Translations under genes and position numbers: made by a program
NCBI GenBank assembly: GCA_011037195.1
Contig: JAAEAF010014926.1
Span: forward strand, 54,989 to 118,988
DNA length: 64,000 nt
From: Triatoma infestans
Lineage: Eukaryota; Arthropoda; Insecta; Hemiptera; Reduviidae
Direction of reading: 5' to 3'
Notes under the pieces: model-generated
Seen by the model: the letters and a program-made list of their open reading frames with translations, nothing else
What the model was told of the DNA's origin: nothing
The model's database searches: none
In this document: one piece after another, positions 43,117-54,432 of the stretch
How the letters are laid out: the number at the start of each line of letters is the position of its first letter
How positions within the stretch are numbered: the stretch's first letter is position 1

Positions 43117-43430
43117 TGTAACAGGATCCGAAGAGAGGGATGCATAGCAGAGAGAGAGACATAAAATTTGACAGGATCACTCTCTTGCTTAGGCCAGACT
43201 AGTGTGGGAGAAACTGTTTAAATACAGCTACGAGGGAGTCTTGCAGTAGAGTTCACACAGCAGTCACAACGCGTCAACAATCTCTTTCTCTTTACCTCTA
43301 ACTAGCATTTTATATATTTTAGTGTAAAGTCCAGGCAGTTTATGTTACTTTTCTATTATATAGTGTTCAGCTTTACTTCTAGTTCATTTATTTATCTAAG
43401 CCGATTTCTCTCCTTCTCAAAACCTTCATA
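43117..43430 (+). mobile_element. Solo LTR, family B (copy 4)
   Basis: It starts TGTAACAGGATCCGAAGAG and ends near AACCTTCATA. ATAT lies on both sides (43113-43116, 43431-43434). Internal motifs: CTTAGGCCAGACTAGTGTGG, a TATA-like TTTAAATACAGC, GTAAAGTCCAGGCAGTTT. Its closest match is 50681-51004. Confidence 0.7.
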
Positions 43431-43446
43431 ATATAATTATGAACCA

Positions 43447-43516
43447 ATTTTTTTTTTTTTTTTTAATTTAAGGCGCTTCAGCATCTATGGTCATTAGCGC
43501 CCGGAGCTTTAGCTCT
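43447..43516 (-). repeat. SINE-1, 3'-end fragment
   Basis: A T run, then TTTAATTTAAGGCGCTTCAG, CATCTATGGTCATTAGCGCC and CGGAGCTTTAGC: the first 70 bp of SINE-1 seen from its A tail. The head is missing. Confidence 0.75.
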
Positions 43517-44261
43517 TGTCAAAGAAATAATTATTAAACATTCCATTTTATCTCGTCACTTTCCCTGTTTATTTATTTATTTATTTATTTATTTTGAAGT
43601 GTTTAATGTCGAAAAAACATAATATCATCTTTATAAACTTCAGTGTTGAATAGGTGTTAGTTTTTTCAGACTTGAAAGTCTTGTGAGTGTTTCACATCAG
43701 ATTTATTTTTTTGTTTTAAATTTATTCATATGATTTAGTACTGAAGATTAAATAAATTCACAGTTTAAGTATTAAAGAAAAAAAAAAAATCAAATTTATT
43801 TTAGAGAAAAAAAGCAAAGAATGGAGATGGAGGAATGTTGAAAAGAAAGGAAGAATGCGAAAGAAAGGCAAGGATAACGATTATTGCTGGTGTTGAGCGA
43901 ACAGGATTCTGAAATGACAAACGCGCTATGGGTAGAGAAGTAATTGCGTTCCAATAGAATCTTCTCATTCCAGTTTACTTCATCACCTCTCTGATTCTGC
44001 AAATGAAATCCATCAAAATCAACAGTTTGCAAACTGTTATTGAAATAAATTTAATAAAAAGTGTTTTTTTTTTCTTTCTTTCTCTCTCTTGAAAATTTAA
44101 TTAATTTTAATTTATTAATTTAAAATATTAACAATGTATTGCCAGCAGAGCATGTGCCATCATGACTGAGCAGTAAACGGATCGAGAAGAAGAAAAAAAA
44201 ATATTCGAAAGGTGCTAATATTGCTGTCGATGTGCCACAAAAAAAAAAAAAAAAAAAAAAA

Positions 44262-44299
<38 letters not shown>

Positions 44300-44464
44300 A
44301 ACAATAAATAAATTTTGTTATTTAAAAAAGTAAATTTTTTTAAATAACAAAATTGACAAACTTTCATATTTTTTTTGACAAAGATATTTTTTTCTGCTTA
44401 TTAATAAATATTCTTAATATTTTTTTTAATTACTGTCTGCTTAAAAAAAATTAATATACATTTT
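43517..44464. other. AT-rich DNA, TTTA repeat and long poly-A
   Basis: (TTTA)n at 43565-43593. GTGTTTCACATCAGATTT at 43688-43705 is the outer edge of an F2 tail with nothing else preserved. A-rich tract at 44238-44297, only one C in it. Confidence 0.6.
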
Positions 44465-44560
44465 TTGCTTTCTCTTACTGCAGCTGTATATAGTATGACG
44501 ATAGTGTCAAATTATCTCCGGAAATATATGTTTTGAGATCCCCTGAATTCGAATAAATAA
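44465..44560 (+). repeat. F2 head fragment
   Basis: TTTCTCTTACTGCAGCTGTA, TATCTCCGGAAATATATGTT, TTGAGATCCCCTGAATTCGA. Confidence 0.55.
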
Positions 44561-45895
44561 TTTTTAGTGTATGTAATTTTAATAAGAGAAAGCATATAAT
44601 TAAAATGTGAATAAAAAACGTTTTTTCTTTATTTTTTTTTTTTTTTTACACTTGAGTAACTGAACGGAACTTTAAAATCGCGTTATGAATATTTAATTGT
44701 TTCTATAATCGATTTAAATTTTTTTTTTTTTTTTATCTTATATGAATATAAAAAAAATATGAAAAAATACAAATCCTGAGAATGTACTTTAATTCAAATC
44801 AAATCCTCCTTCTATAATTTAGTAGAACCTCAAATCCGTTGTTATTTGCGATTTGTTTTGAAATACGTTCTTGTTTTGGCGTATTACCAGTAAAAAATGT
44901 CGGGCAAATTAGCGTTGAATAATATTACTTTACGTCACTTGTGAGAACATTAATGGTTTATTTTTACTTTCACTCACTTGTGATTTAAAAGTTATAATTT
45001 CACTCACTACTTTTGAATTAATAATTATAACATTATTACATGACTGTAGAAGTTTTTTTTTTTTATTTAGCAATAATAACCATCCATAATATAGCTGTTT
45101 TTAATATCAACAATATGAATGTTAATGAGAAGTATTTATCAAATCTATTAAGCGTAATCAGTGCACAATCCCATACGCGATACGATAGAGGCTATATCCT
45201 TCTTCTCAGAGGCGCTCTATCACAATGTGTTTGAGAGGGAATAATGTGTATGTGGTCGATATGGTATTTTACTGGGTATTTGATACAATGTTATAAAGCA
45301 TATGGGGAAGGGGGATCATTTCTACACAAAATGAATAGATGGTGAATCCAATAGATACACTCATATAATGAATGGCCTATAAACGATTCTAAAGTCCCTC
45401 TTCTCGTTCATGGTCACTTTCAGATAGATAGTGAGAGAATAGGAGTGTGAGGATTGTATTGCGGCAGAATCATTACGCTATTCATTTAGATGAAGTAATA
45501 AGAGAGCAGGTTTCGGCCGAGTACTAAAGGCTTACTACATACATATAGGGATGTGGGTGTGTATATATGTTTTGTGGTGTTTAGTGGTTTTGTTATGAGG
45601 TATACAGACCTTTTAATTTAATTTATTACAACTGGTATGGAGAATATACAAGTATTCATGAATGTATTATGTAATTTGATTAGCACACTCAACCAATCAT
45701 CACACAAAGGAAAAATTATTTAATATTACACTCTCTCTTTTGGTTTAATTTAATATCTAAACTATTTTGATATAAATTAAATTAAACAAGTTAATTATTA
45801 AAGTCTACTGGTAGTTCTAACATTTTAGTTCTAGAAATAATACTATAATAAAATTGAAAACGTTTAATGAAACCTTAAATTAGAATTTAAGGTAA
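44561..45895. other. AT-rich DNA without supported feature
   Basis: No gene or recognised repeat; T run at 44633-44648 and others. Confidence 0.45.
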
Positions 45896-45899
45896 AAAC

Positions 45900-46820
45900 T
45901 ACTCAAAGTAAAAAATTGCAATTTTTTACCATGCAAATCTGATAAAACATAAGAATGATTGACATGACCCTTGGAAAGATTCCTTCCAATGCATTGTAAT
46001 TTTAATTCAGTTTGACAGAAGTGAAGGATTAGTTGCGACTGAGAAAATCTCGAAGCCAGCGGCATTTTACTTCTGTGAGGGTTAACAGGGATAGTGGGAC
46101 AGGACAATCATTGGATAAGAGGGTTAGGAAAGGCAGATGTGAAATCATGGACTTTTTTTGAAAAAGGTATATTATTAGCAAGTGGACAAAGGGAATTTTA
46201 AGATCAGTGTGACGCAGTATGAAGCACATGTGATTTTCCAAAATAATTTGATGGAGACGAGGAATTGAAATGTTTGGTTGAACCCCAAACCTAGCAACCG
46301 TACGACCATAGGGGTTTTACGGTGTAACGTATAAGGCTTTTGTTTTCAATTCTGAGTATAGAATATCGATCAAGCAGTCTAGAAAGAAGTGTAAATCGTC
46401 TGTTTAGTTTCTGTCTCTTGAGTGAAGTGTGAATGTTCCAAGTTGGTCGTTTATCAAAAAGTAAAGGCCGAAATAGCAAACTTGGGCTACCGTTGGGATT
46501 ATGGTTCAATGAAAGAGGATAGATGGAATGGTGGCTAGTCTGAGAATAAGGTTCATACTTTATAACTTGGAGGAATTGGTATTGATTTTCTATTTAATAA
46601 ACTAGTTATGAAAGGAATTTTTTCTGGATTTGGAGAAATTGATATGCTTGGACAGGGTCTAGGTTGGAAGCTGTGACATAGGTAATATTAGCTTAGGAAT
46701 GGATGATTGTTTCTGGATGGGAAGGAATGTCTGCAACATAGAATATTTACAGAAGGAGTGCAAGAACAATTCCTTGGGAACCCCAGCGTTGATTGAGGCG
46801 GGAACAATTATTTAAAAAGG
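45900..46820 (-). pseudogene. Jockey-like LINE reverse transcriptase fragment
   Basis: Minus-strand frames in order: INAGVPKELF (a worn VPQG motif), a degraded palm, NHNPNGSPSLLFRPLLFDKR, TWNIHTSLKRQKLNRRFTLL, RYSILRIENKSLIRYTVKPL, WSYGC, then HTDLKIPFVH, FSKKVHDFTSAFPNPLIQ. TWxxHI, LKxxKLxxxxxLL, ENKxLIYxxxxKPxWSYG and DLKIPxVxxxI is the late RT region of Jockey-group LINEs. The catalytic FADD is not readable. Multiple frameshifts; dead. Confidence 0.8.
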
Positions 46821-47684
46821 ATTCAACACCTAAGCGAACAAATTCAATTTAAATAAATTAAAAACATACTGTGTTTAAATACAAAATAATAGTATTAATA
46901 TGTGTTGCCATAGATTGAATTCTTTTATAAAATATATTTTGTATTCATTACATACAGTAATATTTCCAATGCGATCAGTAAATATTTGAAATACATTATT
47001 GAATATATTAAATATAAATAAATAACAAAAAAATATTGTTATCAGAAAATGGTTTGCATCTCCTTTTACAGAGTTTAAAAATACTATCTTTTACTAGAGA
47101 AAGTAAAAAGTAGTTTAAGAATGTAAATATAGAGAGAGCAAAATAGTATAAACTGTTCTATCAATTTTCTATATTCCAATATATTTTGAACTATCAGTAC
47201 TTCAAATACTAAATTATTGTAAGATATAAATTTTATGTACTTAGAATATAATTTTAATAAAAATTGAACATTATTGATTATTAAAACAATGGCCGTACAA
47301 TAATGATAAGTGTTTCAATATGATGTTAACGTAAATAATACTGATATTTCCTAATACAATTTTTGTGGCAATAGGAGGTGAAGATATCTAATGTTACTTG
47401 TTGCTCAGTTACCTTTCATTTTGATTAATTACCGGCTGTGAATTTACGGTCCTTTGAGTTAGTCATCTGCCTATCCCCTCTACAATTCACCCATTACCCA
47501 TCATTCGCTCTCTGCCTTATATTCGCCATTTTATGAACTTCCACAATTGTATACTTAATTAATTTAAACTATATTACAGTCTGCCAGTAAGAGTGTCCAA
47601 TTTAACTTTATAAAGTATTGTATTTAAATTAAAAATATTGTTTAATTTTGTAAAATTAAATAATTAAAAGAAAAACGTACTGCT
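46821..47684. other. AT-rich DNA without supported feature
   Basis: No recognised gene; possible upstream LINE sequence close to 46820 only. Confidence 0.4.
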
Positions 47685-48130
47685 GTGAAACACTCACAAG
47701 ACTCTCCTACTGTAATTATCAAATGCTTAATTGAAAACTTTCTTTAAAGGTTGAAAACTTTTACTGGATAATGAGTTGCTTAAACATTACACTTAAATAA
47801 CTTTTGTATGATTAACTTAATGTCATAGTTCCTCCAGATACCTCTTAATATGATGTTTTCAAGTTTTTTTGGGGGGGTATTTTCTGGAACACGAGTACAT
47901 TTCTTTAAACTTAGAAGGCTTGCTTCAAAGATAAAAAAGTATCACTTCGTATTTGAAATATTTTTCTAATTGATTTTAGTGGGGGTATTCGGGGGAAGGG
48001 TTTGTCAGTTAGTTTAAATTTAAATTTGCAACAAGCTTTGTTGGTTTTGATATAGAGTGCTCCATACACGGCCGCTCAAGTAAACAAGTAAACACATACC
48101 ACCATTTTTGTGGCCGGCCCAACTAAACAT
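47685..48130. repeat. F2-related, strongly diverged
   Basis: The tail edge TGCTGTGAAACACTCACAAG sits at 47682-47700, followed by phrases of the divergent subfamily (ATCACTTCGTATTTGAAATA, TTTGTTGGTTTTGATATAGA with AGTGCTCC, also at 59090-59115). Confidence 0.5.
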
Positions 48131-48220
48131 TGTAATGTTGCAATTTTAAAGAAAATCATCCAGCGGTTACATAGGGTTTGTATTGTACATATTGTGTACT
48201 GTTACATAGGGTGAGACAAC

Positions 48221-48445
48221 ATGGGCTCCCACAAAGTGTTTAGTGTTTCTCAGCTCTATGGAAGAAAAGTAAAACCTATTAAGGAACAATCTGGACTCCG
48301 GTTATTATTAGAAAACTTGGACAACTTAATTACAAATATCAGGGACATTAATTATACTGAGGGCGAGCAGTTCCTAGAAGGTTGTAATTCTAATTTACTA
48401 GTCCCAAATACAGACACGTTTTGCGACAATATAATGCTTGTGTAA
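48221..48445 (+). CDS. Small hypothetical ORF upstream of the unrecognised gene
   Basis: 74 codons from ATG 48221 (context AACATGG) to TAA 48443-48445. The peptide starts MGSHKVFSVSQLYGRKVKPI and has a charged, helical-looking middle (LLLENLDNLITNIRDINYTE). I recognise no family. It lies 730 bp before the frameshifted gene at 49172 on the same strand and may be a separate exon, a decayed upstream gene or chance. Confidence 0.3.
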   Translation: MGSHKVFSVSQLYGRKVKPIKEQSGLRLLLENLDNLITNIRDINYTEGEQFLEGCNSNLLVPNTDTFCDNIMLV

Positions 48446-49171
48446 TGACATAGCAATGTCAAAGCCTTTACAAAATATAACAAAAGGAAAGAATAATTTA
48501 TAACTAGCGGCCCCAAAGCCGGCTGCTGCCTTTTCACTACAAAGGTATCAAAGACAAGCACCGATAAAGCCCTGTTCATTGAACAGAAGCCACCTGGTCT
48601 TTGAAAGTCGCCGATGGGCGACCAAATCTGGCCACTGACCTGAATCATTGGTCGCCGACCTAACCAAGGTCGCACAAGGTCGCACGCTACTAGAGATGTC
48701 TTAGTGTGAGAACTTACTTACAGACTTGACAGTGTGTGAGTAAGACTAATATAAACTTCGCCCCACTGGAAGAGGGGACCATTATAACATTCATCATTAT
48801 ACGAGTAGCCACATTATTATATCAGTATCATTTTACAGCAGCAGTTATACTTGAGTTCCAAGCGCGTCCCTATACAAGGTTTATCTTATAATTATTTTCA
48901 GAGTTGTGCATATTAGTTTATTTATTATAATCATTTTAAATTATTAACTCTTAAAATTATTTATTTACTTTTATCAAATCATATTAATTCTAGTTACCAT
49001 TAGGCTCATTCAAATTAATGTTAAAATATATTCTATTTTTATAAATTCAGTGTTAGTAATTCAAGCAATAACTCTCTAAACTAACTTCCGCCTAATAAAT
49101 CCCTCTTCTAGACATCTAACTTCATACCTCAGGAATCACGACAATTGATTCCACTACACTTGTTATAAAAT
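48446..49171. other. Intergenic region upstream of the unrecognised gene
   Basis: GC-richer at 48500-48690, where GGTCGC-type words recur: GTCGCCGATGGGCGACCAAA can fold on itself, and TGGTCGCCGACC then AAGGTCGC follow. From 48700 to 49170 it is AT-rich. I see no certain promoter. A TATA-like TTATAAAAT sits immediately before ATG 49172. Confidence 0.4.
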
Positions 49172-50294
49172 ATGTGCTTTGGAGATGGAGATGGAGATGG
49201 AAAAAACCTAATTGTTAAGAAGGAAATTTGTGGCTCTTTTAACAGTTATCTCCGGAAATTCGGTAAATTTGTTTGTGCGAGACATGGTGTTAAAGCCAAA
49301 CTACCTTTTTTACTAGAAAGCAAGAACCAGATGGCTAAAGGTGTCGAAACAGTAATTGGAGAAGAACATTTAGGAGATATTTACAAAAAATATAACAACC
49401 CTGTATGTATACCATACAAAGTCGAGTTGTCAGATGTTAAATTGGAGAATTTATTGGAAGAATTGCAAAAATTATTAAACCGACTAAAAGAGGAAGATTA
49501 CTACCTAATGGATTTGGATATAACACAGGAATTTGCTGGAATATTTAATAAAACAGAAATGGGTAGTTATTTAACCAATAATTTTAACTTTTGCTACCAA
49601 GGAGAGTATAAGAACGATTGTAATGTAATTGTGGATAACGATAAAACAATTGGTAAGGATTGTTTAACTTGGTTAACTTCTAACGCAAGAATTAAAACAT
49701 ACAAATAAGTTTATTTGTCAAATAACAAGTCCGGGCGTTAATAAGAAAATCGGCAACCATATTATAGATTTTATAAATTGTCCGGATACGAGATTAAAAG
49801 AAACATTTTCGTCTACTTCTGCCGAAGAACATGGTATTACAAGACTAGAAGCTACAATTTATAACTACTGTATTGGAAATTATTACGAAGCAACTGACGA
49901 TATGTACAACCGTCTGGAAGACTGTTTATCTCTATTGAAAAGTAGCAAACGTTATTTCCGGCTAGCTCCAATGTATTCTGTTTCTTTTGCAAAGATGTGG
50001 ACAAGGCTAACAGACACTCTACAAAACAGTTGTTGTCTTGTATTTAATAATTTGTTACAGTATGTATATTGGGCGAATAAGAATACAAGAAAGTTGACTG
50101 GTATACAGTTAAACCTATCAGAAAATACCAAGAGCAGAGAAAAAATGATAAATTATATTGTTTCGGCATTTAGTTTTAATTCTCTACCAATTAATTATAT
50201 TGAGATTGTAGAAGATTGTGTAAATAAAGATATTATAAAGATTGTGCAAAAATGTTACATTGAAGTTGGGGAAACGTATTTCTCAAAAACTTGA
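49172..50294 (+). pseudogene. Unrecognised protein gene broken by one frameshift
   Basis: Two long adjacent frames, 49172-49708 (178 codons) and about 49703-50294, join if a single base in the A run at about 49702-49705 is discounted. Together they span about 373 codons, by far the longest non-retroelement coding signal here. An in-frame TAA lies just before ATG 49172. Visible marks: GDGDGDG from a triple GGAGAT repeat at the start; a Lys/Glu-rich middle; LMDLDITQEFAGIF (D-x-D) at residues about 113-126; YNK at the break; RLEATIYNY about 50 residues later; a Tyr/Asn-rich C-terminal half. A D-x-D, then Y-N/D-K, then R-x-E arrangement recalls rolling-circle replication initiators of the Rep_trans type, but this is only a pattern resemblance; I do not recognise the family. 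No introns or repeat termini are evident. A viral, selfish or host origin all remain open. Confidence 0.6.
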
Positions 50295-50359
50295 ACACTG
50301 TTTTCTATTCATTTTATAGAAAATTTCTTGATTAAATTATGTTAATTAGAGTTAGATGA

Positions 50360-50640
50360 AGTCGTGTTGCACACATATTTTTTTAATCTGAATTTCCACT
50401 GGAAATACAAATATGCGATGTCCTCTGAGTACGAAAAAAATGTTTTCGATGACTGTGTTTTCTGAAAGAGAGAGTGTGTGTGTGAGAGAGAGAGAGAGTG
50501 TGTATGAGGGAGAGAACAATATAATTTAACAACTAAATATTTCAAGACTTTTAACTTGATATTCCCTTTGGATACGCCATGAGAATCACTAAAACGGTTT
50601 AAGTCAAAATCTATCAACTAGTGATGCTGTTACCTGGATG
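50360..50640 (+). repeat. F2 head fragment with GA/GT repeat
   Basis: TTCCACTGGAAATACAAATA, TCCTCTGAGTACGAAAAAAA, (GA)n(GT)n at 50465-50515, then TTGATATTCCCTTTGGATAC. Confidence 0.55.
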
Positions 50641-50680
50641 AGAACGATTTTTTGTTTTTTGTTTTTATTGAAGTAGTATT

Positions 50681-51004
50681 TTTAATAGGATCCGAAGAGA
50701 GAGATCTAAACCATAGAGAGAGGCACAAAAATTGAGAGTCTCACTCGCTACTTAGGCCACACTAGAGTGGGAGGCTCTGCTTATATACAACAGCGGTGTC
50801 CCACAAACAAATTCATACAGCAGTTATAACGCGCCAGCAACCAACTTACTCCCCTTCTCTTCAGTCACACTAAATCTCTCGCTACCATATTCTATATTCG
50901 TGTAAAGTCCTGGCAGTTTTGTTACTTTCTTATTATACAGTGTTCAGCATTAATTCCCGTTTGCTTCATCTCATAAACCCAATTCTCTTCTCATACCCAT
51001 TATA
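50681..51004 (+). mobile_element. Solo LTR, family B (copy 5)
   Basis: It aligns from AGGATCCGAAGAGAGAGATC to ATACCCATTATA with 43117-43430. It has CTTAGGCCACACTAGAGTGG, a TATA-like GCTTATATACAAC and GTAAAGTCCTGGCAGTTTTG. The word TATTTTTAAT lies at both edges (50677-50686 and 51003-51012), so the exact ends are uncertain by a few bases. Confidence 0.65.
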
Positions 51005-51007
51005 TTT

Positions 51008-51165
51008 TTAATCATCAGAGACATTTTCCATGGTAGCCTGTTTCATTTTGTGGTCACCGTCCGGTACTGGGGCGTTCGCCCATGTTCAGGATGCGTTCTT
51101 CAGACAGTGTGACAACACAGACTTGCCCAGAGCAAATTCAGTTTACACACTGCCTGGTGTATCTT
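51008..51165 (-). repeat. Single arm of the foldback family
   Basis: The inverse of 35640-35820: CATCAGAGACATTTTCCATG through GCAAATTCAGTTTACACACT. The hammerhead-like core at 51052-51090 (minus strand) is worn: CTGAACA, GGGCGAACGCCCC, AGTACCGG. It begins only a few bases past the LTR at 50681-51004. Confidence 0.65.
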
Positions 51166-51474
51166 AAACTAGGTCAAAGGTATGGTTAGCTGGGTGGGGT
51201 AAACACGTGTTTGGGTTGTTAAAGGGCAAATTTTCCTTAAAATGGAAACAACACGTGGGGGTCTAATTTTTAAACTGTTGTTGGAGGGAGATTTACTTTA
51301 CAATTAACTAATCAAAATAAAATATATAAAAATAAATTAAAAATTAAATTAACTAACGTTTTAAACTAACATAATTTAAAATTAAGCGATTTTTATAATT
51401 ATTATGTTATTTGTTATGTTGAATATTTTTAATCTTTTTATTTTTTTCGTATCCTATTACATATTGAGTAGAAT

Positions 51475-52000
51475 CGGTGGGGTAGTTTGTTGAGTGTAAA
51501 CACTAATAACTAAAACAACTTAGAATCGCAAGAAGCTAAAACTTGGTATTCCGTTTGGATCACCGCATTTGACACGATGTTTTTGAGCGAAGTGCGAATT
51601 TACGAAATGGTTTTTTCAGTTTTTCACGATTTTCTTTTAAAAAAAGGGCCCCAAGGATTTCCCATTAAACTTCCTACTTTTTGCGAGGTTTTTGTGGGAA
51701 AATTAGCGTTAATCTTTCCTCTAAACCATCTCTTTAGTAGAAAATATAGAGTTCTAAGACCTATTACGATGTAATAAAAGCATTGGTAGAATTCCAGATT
51801 GGAAGTTAATCGTATAACCCAAAATGAAACTCTGCATTTAGTCTGTTTTTCTTTTTTGATTTTCTCGAACACGACTGTGACAATTTTCTTTAAACAAATA
51901 TGTTTGTTCAATATTTTTGACGCTCTCTTCTATAATCACTACCTGGGTACAGGTAATGTCCCCACTCCATTTCTCTATTTATATTAGGGCAAATGAGTAA
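51475..52000 (+). repeat. F2-related, divergent subfamily
   Basis: AAACTTGGTATTCCGTTTGG, AAAAAAGGGCCCCAAGGATT, GTGGGAAAATTAGCGTTAAT, and the shared end TTTTTGACGCTCTCTTCTAT. Not coding despite a 95-codon minus-strand frame. Confidence 0.55.
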
Positions 52001-52768
52001 ATTCTGATGTTTAAAGCCAATTTATTATCTTATAAATAAGAAGTAAGTGAATAAGTGATCCACGTGAGATATTTATAGTGTAAAGGACAATGAACGATCC
52101 GTAAAAATCCATTAAAAATAAAAGTGAACGTCATTTCGAATTGTTTTGAAAATTTTCTTAACAGGTCTGAAAGAACGTGAACAAATCTTGCCACAGTTGA
52201 GAAGGTCTGGGGAAAAGGTAAAATCTTGATTTTGAGAAAACGTATACTGAATTGTTACTTATTATTGAGTCTCTTTTATTCTCACTGCAACCATACTCTC
52301 TTTTAATACCATACTTTTGGATGAGTTCGCAGCACATTTAACACAATTTTTTGAGTAAAATCATGTTAGATTTAAAAAAAAAAAATCCAAATTTAACTAT
52401 TAACATTATAGGCCCTTTTTATGCAGAACTATATTTTAAAAACAGTAATGAAATTCTGTGTTCAGAAGTTCTACCTTTCAGTTTCCGTTTCATATACGCT
52501 TCTTCACTCGCAATATTATCATCAACATTATTTGTTAACATACTAGAAAAACAGTGCAGTAACAAACAGTATCACAGCCACACAGATGATATTCCCACCA
52601 AAAAGAAAAACAGCTGATCAAAAAAAAAAAAAAAAAATGTGCTGCCACATACAGTTGATCTATTGAAATAAAACTTGCTCGGCATTATCTAGGAAGGTAG
52701 GGCCGTTCATTTGAAATGTTCTGGGGAAAAAGGAACTATGGTTCTATCGGTCCATTTTCCCCAGACCT
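52001..52768. other. Unassigned DNA with one small ORF
   Basis: An 88-codon plus-strand frame (52351-52617) begins with Lys/Asn-rich low complexity and ends in poly-Lys/Asn sequence; it is not supported as a gene. Poly-A at 52620-52637. Confidence 0.4.
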
Positions 52769-52769
52769 C

Positions 52770-53245
52770 TGAAATGTAATTGCAGTGATGTGTTTGTAGT
52801 GGGCGGTAGTAGCCTGTGGCGTGAGTGGTTTAGTAAAAGGGCTTGTGAGTATATATGTTTAAGAGAGAAGTATTAGAAATAATCAAGAGAGCACCACTGT
52901 TTTTAAAATAGATATATTCTCTAAGTGAATTTAAGTACTTTTCAATAACACAACTATACCTTAATAAATCAGTTGTTTATCTAGAATAAATACTAAACAC
53001 TGTAACTGCCACTAATTCCTGAAGTGTTCTGGTTGAATGTCTACAACAGACTGTCTTGAAAGAATGCCTTCTAATTGTTCGTTCAAATCTTCCCCTGTGA
53101 GAAGAAGGGGTAGACAATGCTAACAAGGTTCATGAACTCTAAAAGGCAATGGTGGTCTTCTACCTGAATAGTCCCTTTTGCAGCTGTTACATTTTTCTTG
53201 ATATTACAAATAAAATATTTTTTTATATTTCTGGCATCCATCACA
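52770..53245 (-). mobile_element. Solo LTR, family A (copy 5, short subfamily)
   Basis: Minus strand: it starts TGTGATGGATGCCAG (complement of 53231-53245) and ends near TTACATTTCA. CCTC lies on both sides (52766-52769, 53246-53249), an exact 4-bp duplication. GAGAAGAAGGGGTAGAC in the centre ties it to copy 4. Confidence 0.85.
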
Positions 53246-53249
53246 CCTC

Positions 53250-54158
53250 CTCAATTAAAAGAATTATGAGAGAGAAAAAAAAATAAAGAAATAAATAAAC
53301 CGTTAACTATATCCAAAATAAATACTGAACATTAATACCTACTATTTCGAAAAGTCGGTTCTGTTTATTCTAAAATAAAGAAATAACAAGCAAAAAAAAG
53401 ATTGAGTCCTAACAGAAGAAAAAGAAACACAATCCTTGCTTTGTGGAGGGCCAGTCTCTTCCTTATTCCAGTTTTTATTTTGTTTTATTTTTTCTAAATC
53501 TTTTCTTTTTTTCTTTTGATAAAAAAATAAAAATCCGCTCCTTTTCCATCCATCCTTTTATTAAATTCAAACTGATTTAATTATCTCCAGTAAATTAAAT
53601 AGACTTTGAATTTTCTATTACTAAACCATCTTAAGAAAAGTAAGTAAATAACGTTTATTTATTCAAAGTAAGCGTTGAAGTGCCTTTTCCTCAAGTGTCA
53701 GCTATTTACCTTATTCTAGCGACACTTTACTCAAATGTTTCCCAACACTTAAACCATTACAACAATTTAAAAATTTATTTTATTTCCTTAAGCTATTTAT
53801 TAAACTTTCTTATTTAACTTCTAAAATACGTATAATACAATGAAAATTCAATTGTTTGTTTAGTATTAGTGTCTGTTTCTCTGCTCGCAATAGACACTAA
53901 TGCCCGAAATAGGATCAGAGACAAGAGTCGCTCGCGTTATTTGAGTAAGTGTTAGTTGAGTTAGTTCTTCTTCATCAGTTTATTGTGAAATGCGCTTAGA
54001 AATTTTTCAAATCAGAGCAAAAAAAAGATATCAGATATGAAAGACAAACAGCATTTTCTTTCAGTCTTCAGAATTTTTCTGGTTGAGAAATTTTTCCAAA
54101 ATTGGAATTTTTATTAAAAATATAGTTTACAGCTGTGCTGTCCGACAGCTGTGCTGCC
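53250..54158. other. AT-rich DNA without supported feature
   Basis: No gene or recognised repeat family. Confidence 0.45.
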
Positions 54159-54312
54159 CTGAGATTTTTTTCTTCTTAGGAGCCTCTACAGCTCACTGTC
54201 CGGTGTTGGATAGTTTGTTTGCAACGAGAGAACACTGTACGGAAGTCGGCAGTGCAATGAGAAGGCTCCGGACGCCAATGACCATGGATGTTGACGCGCC
54301 TTAAATTAAAAA
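54150..54312 (+). repeat. SINE-1, 5'-truncated, plus strand
   Basis: It starts within GCTGTGCTGCCCTGAGATTT, then CTTAGGAGCCTCTACAGCTC, GGAAGTCGGCAGTGCAATGA, GACGCGCCTTAAATTAAAAA. The tRNA-like head is missing; the A tail is short. It is the only plus-strand copy in the window. Confidence 0.8.
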
Positions 54313-54432
54313 AAATATATATAGTTTCGCTTTCAATATTACATATTGATGGTGAAAACATATATTCTGCCTGTTGCTTCTTTGGGAGCCGTATCTTATC
54401 TTTAAGTACTTTCCATTTCATTAGGTTGATGG

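Noticed and set aside
51624..51911. 95-codon minus-strand gene
   Set aside because: It lies in antisense over F2-related repeat sequence.
52351..52617. 88-codon plus-strand gene
   Set aside because: Both ends are poly-Lys/Asn from A runs and no family is recognisable.
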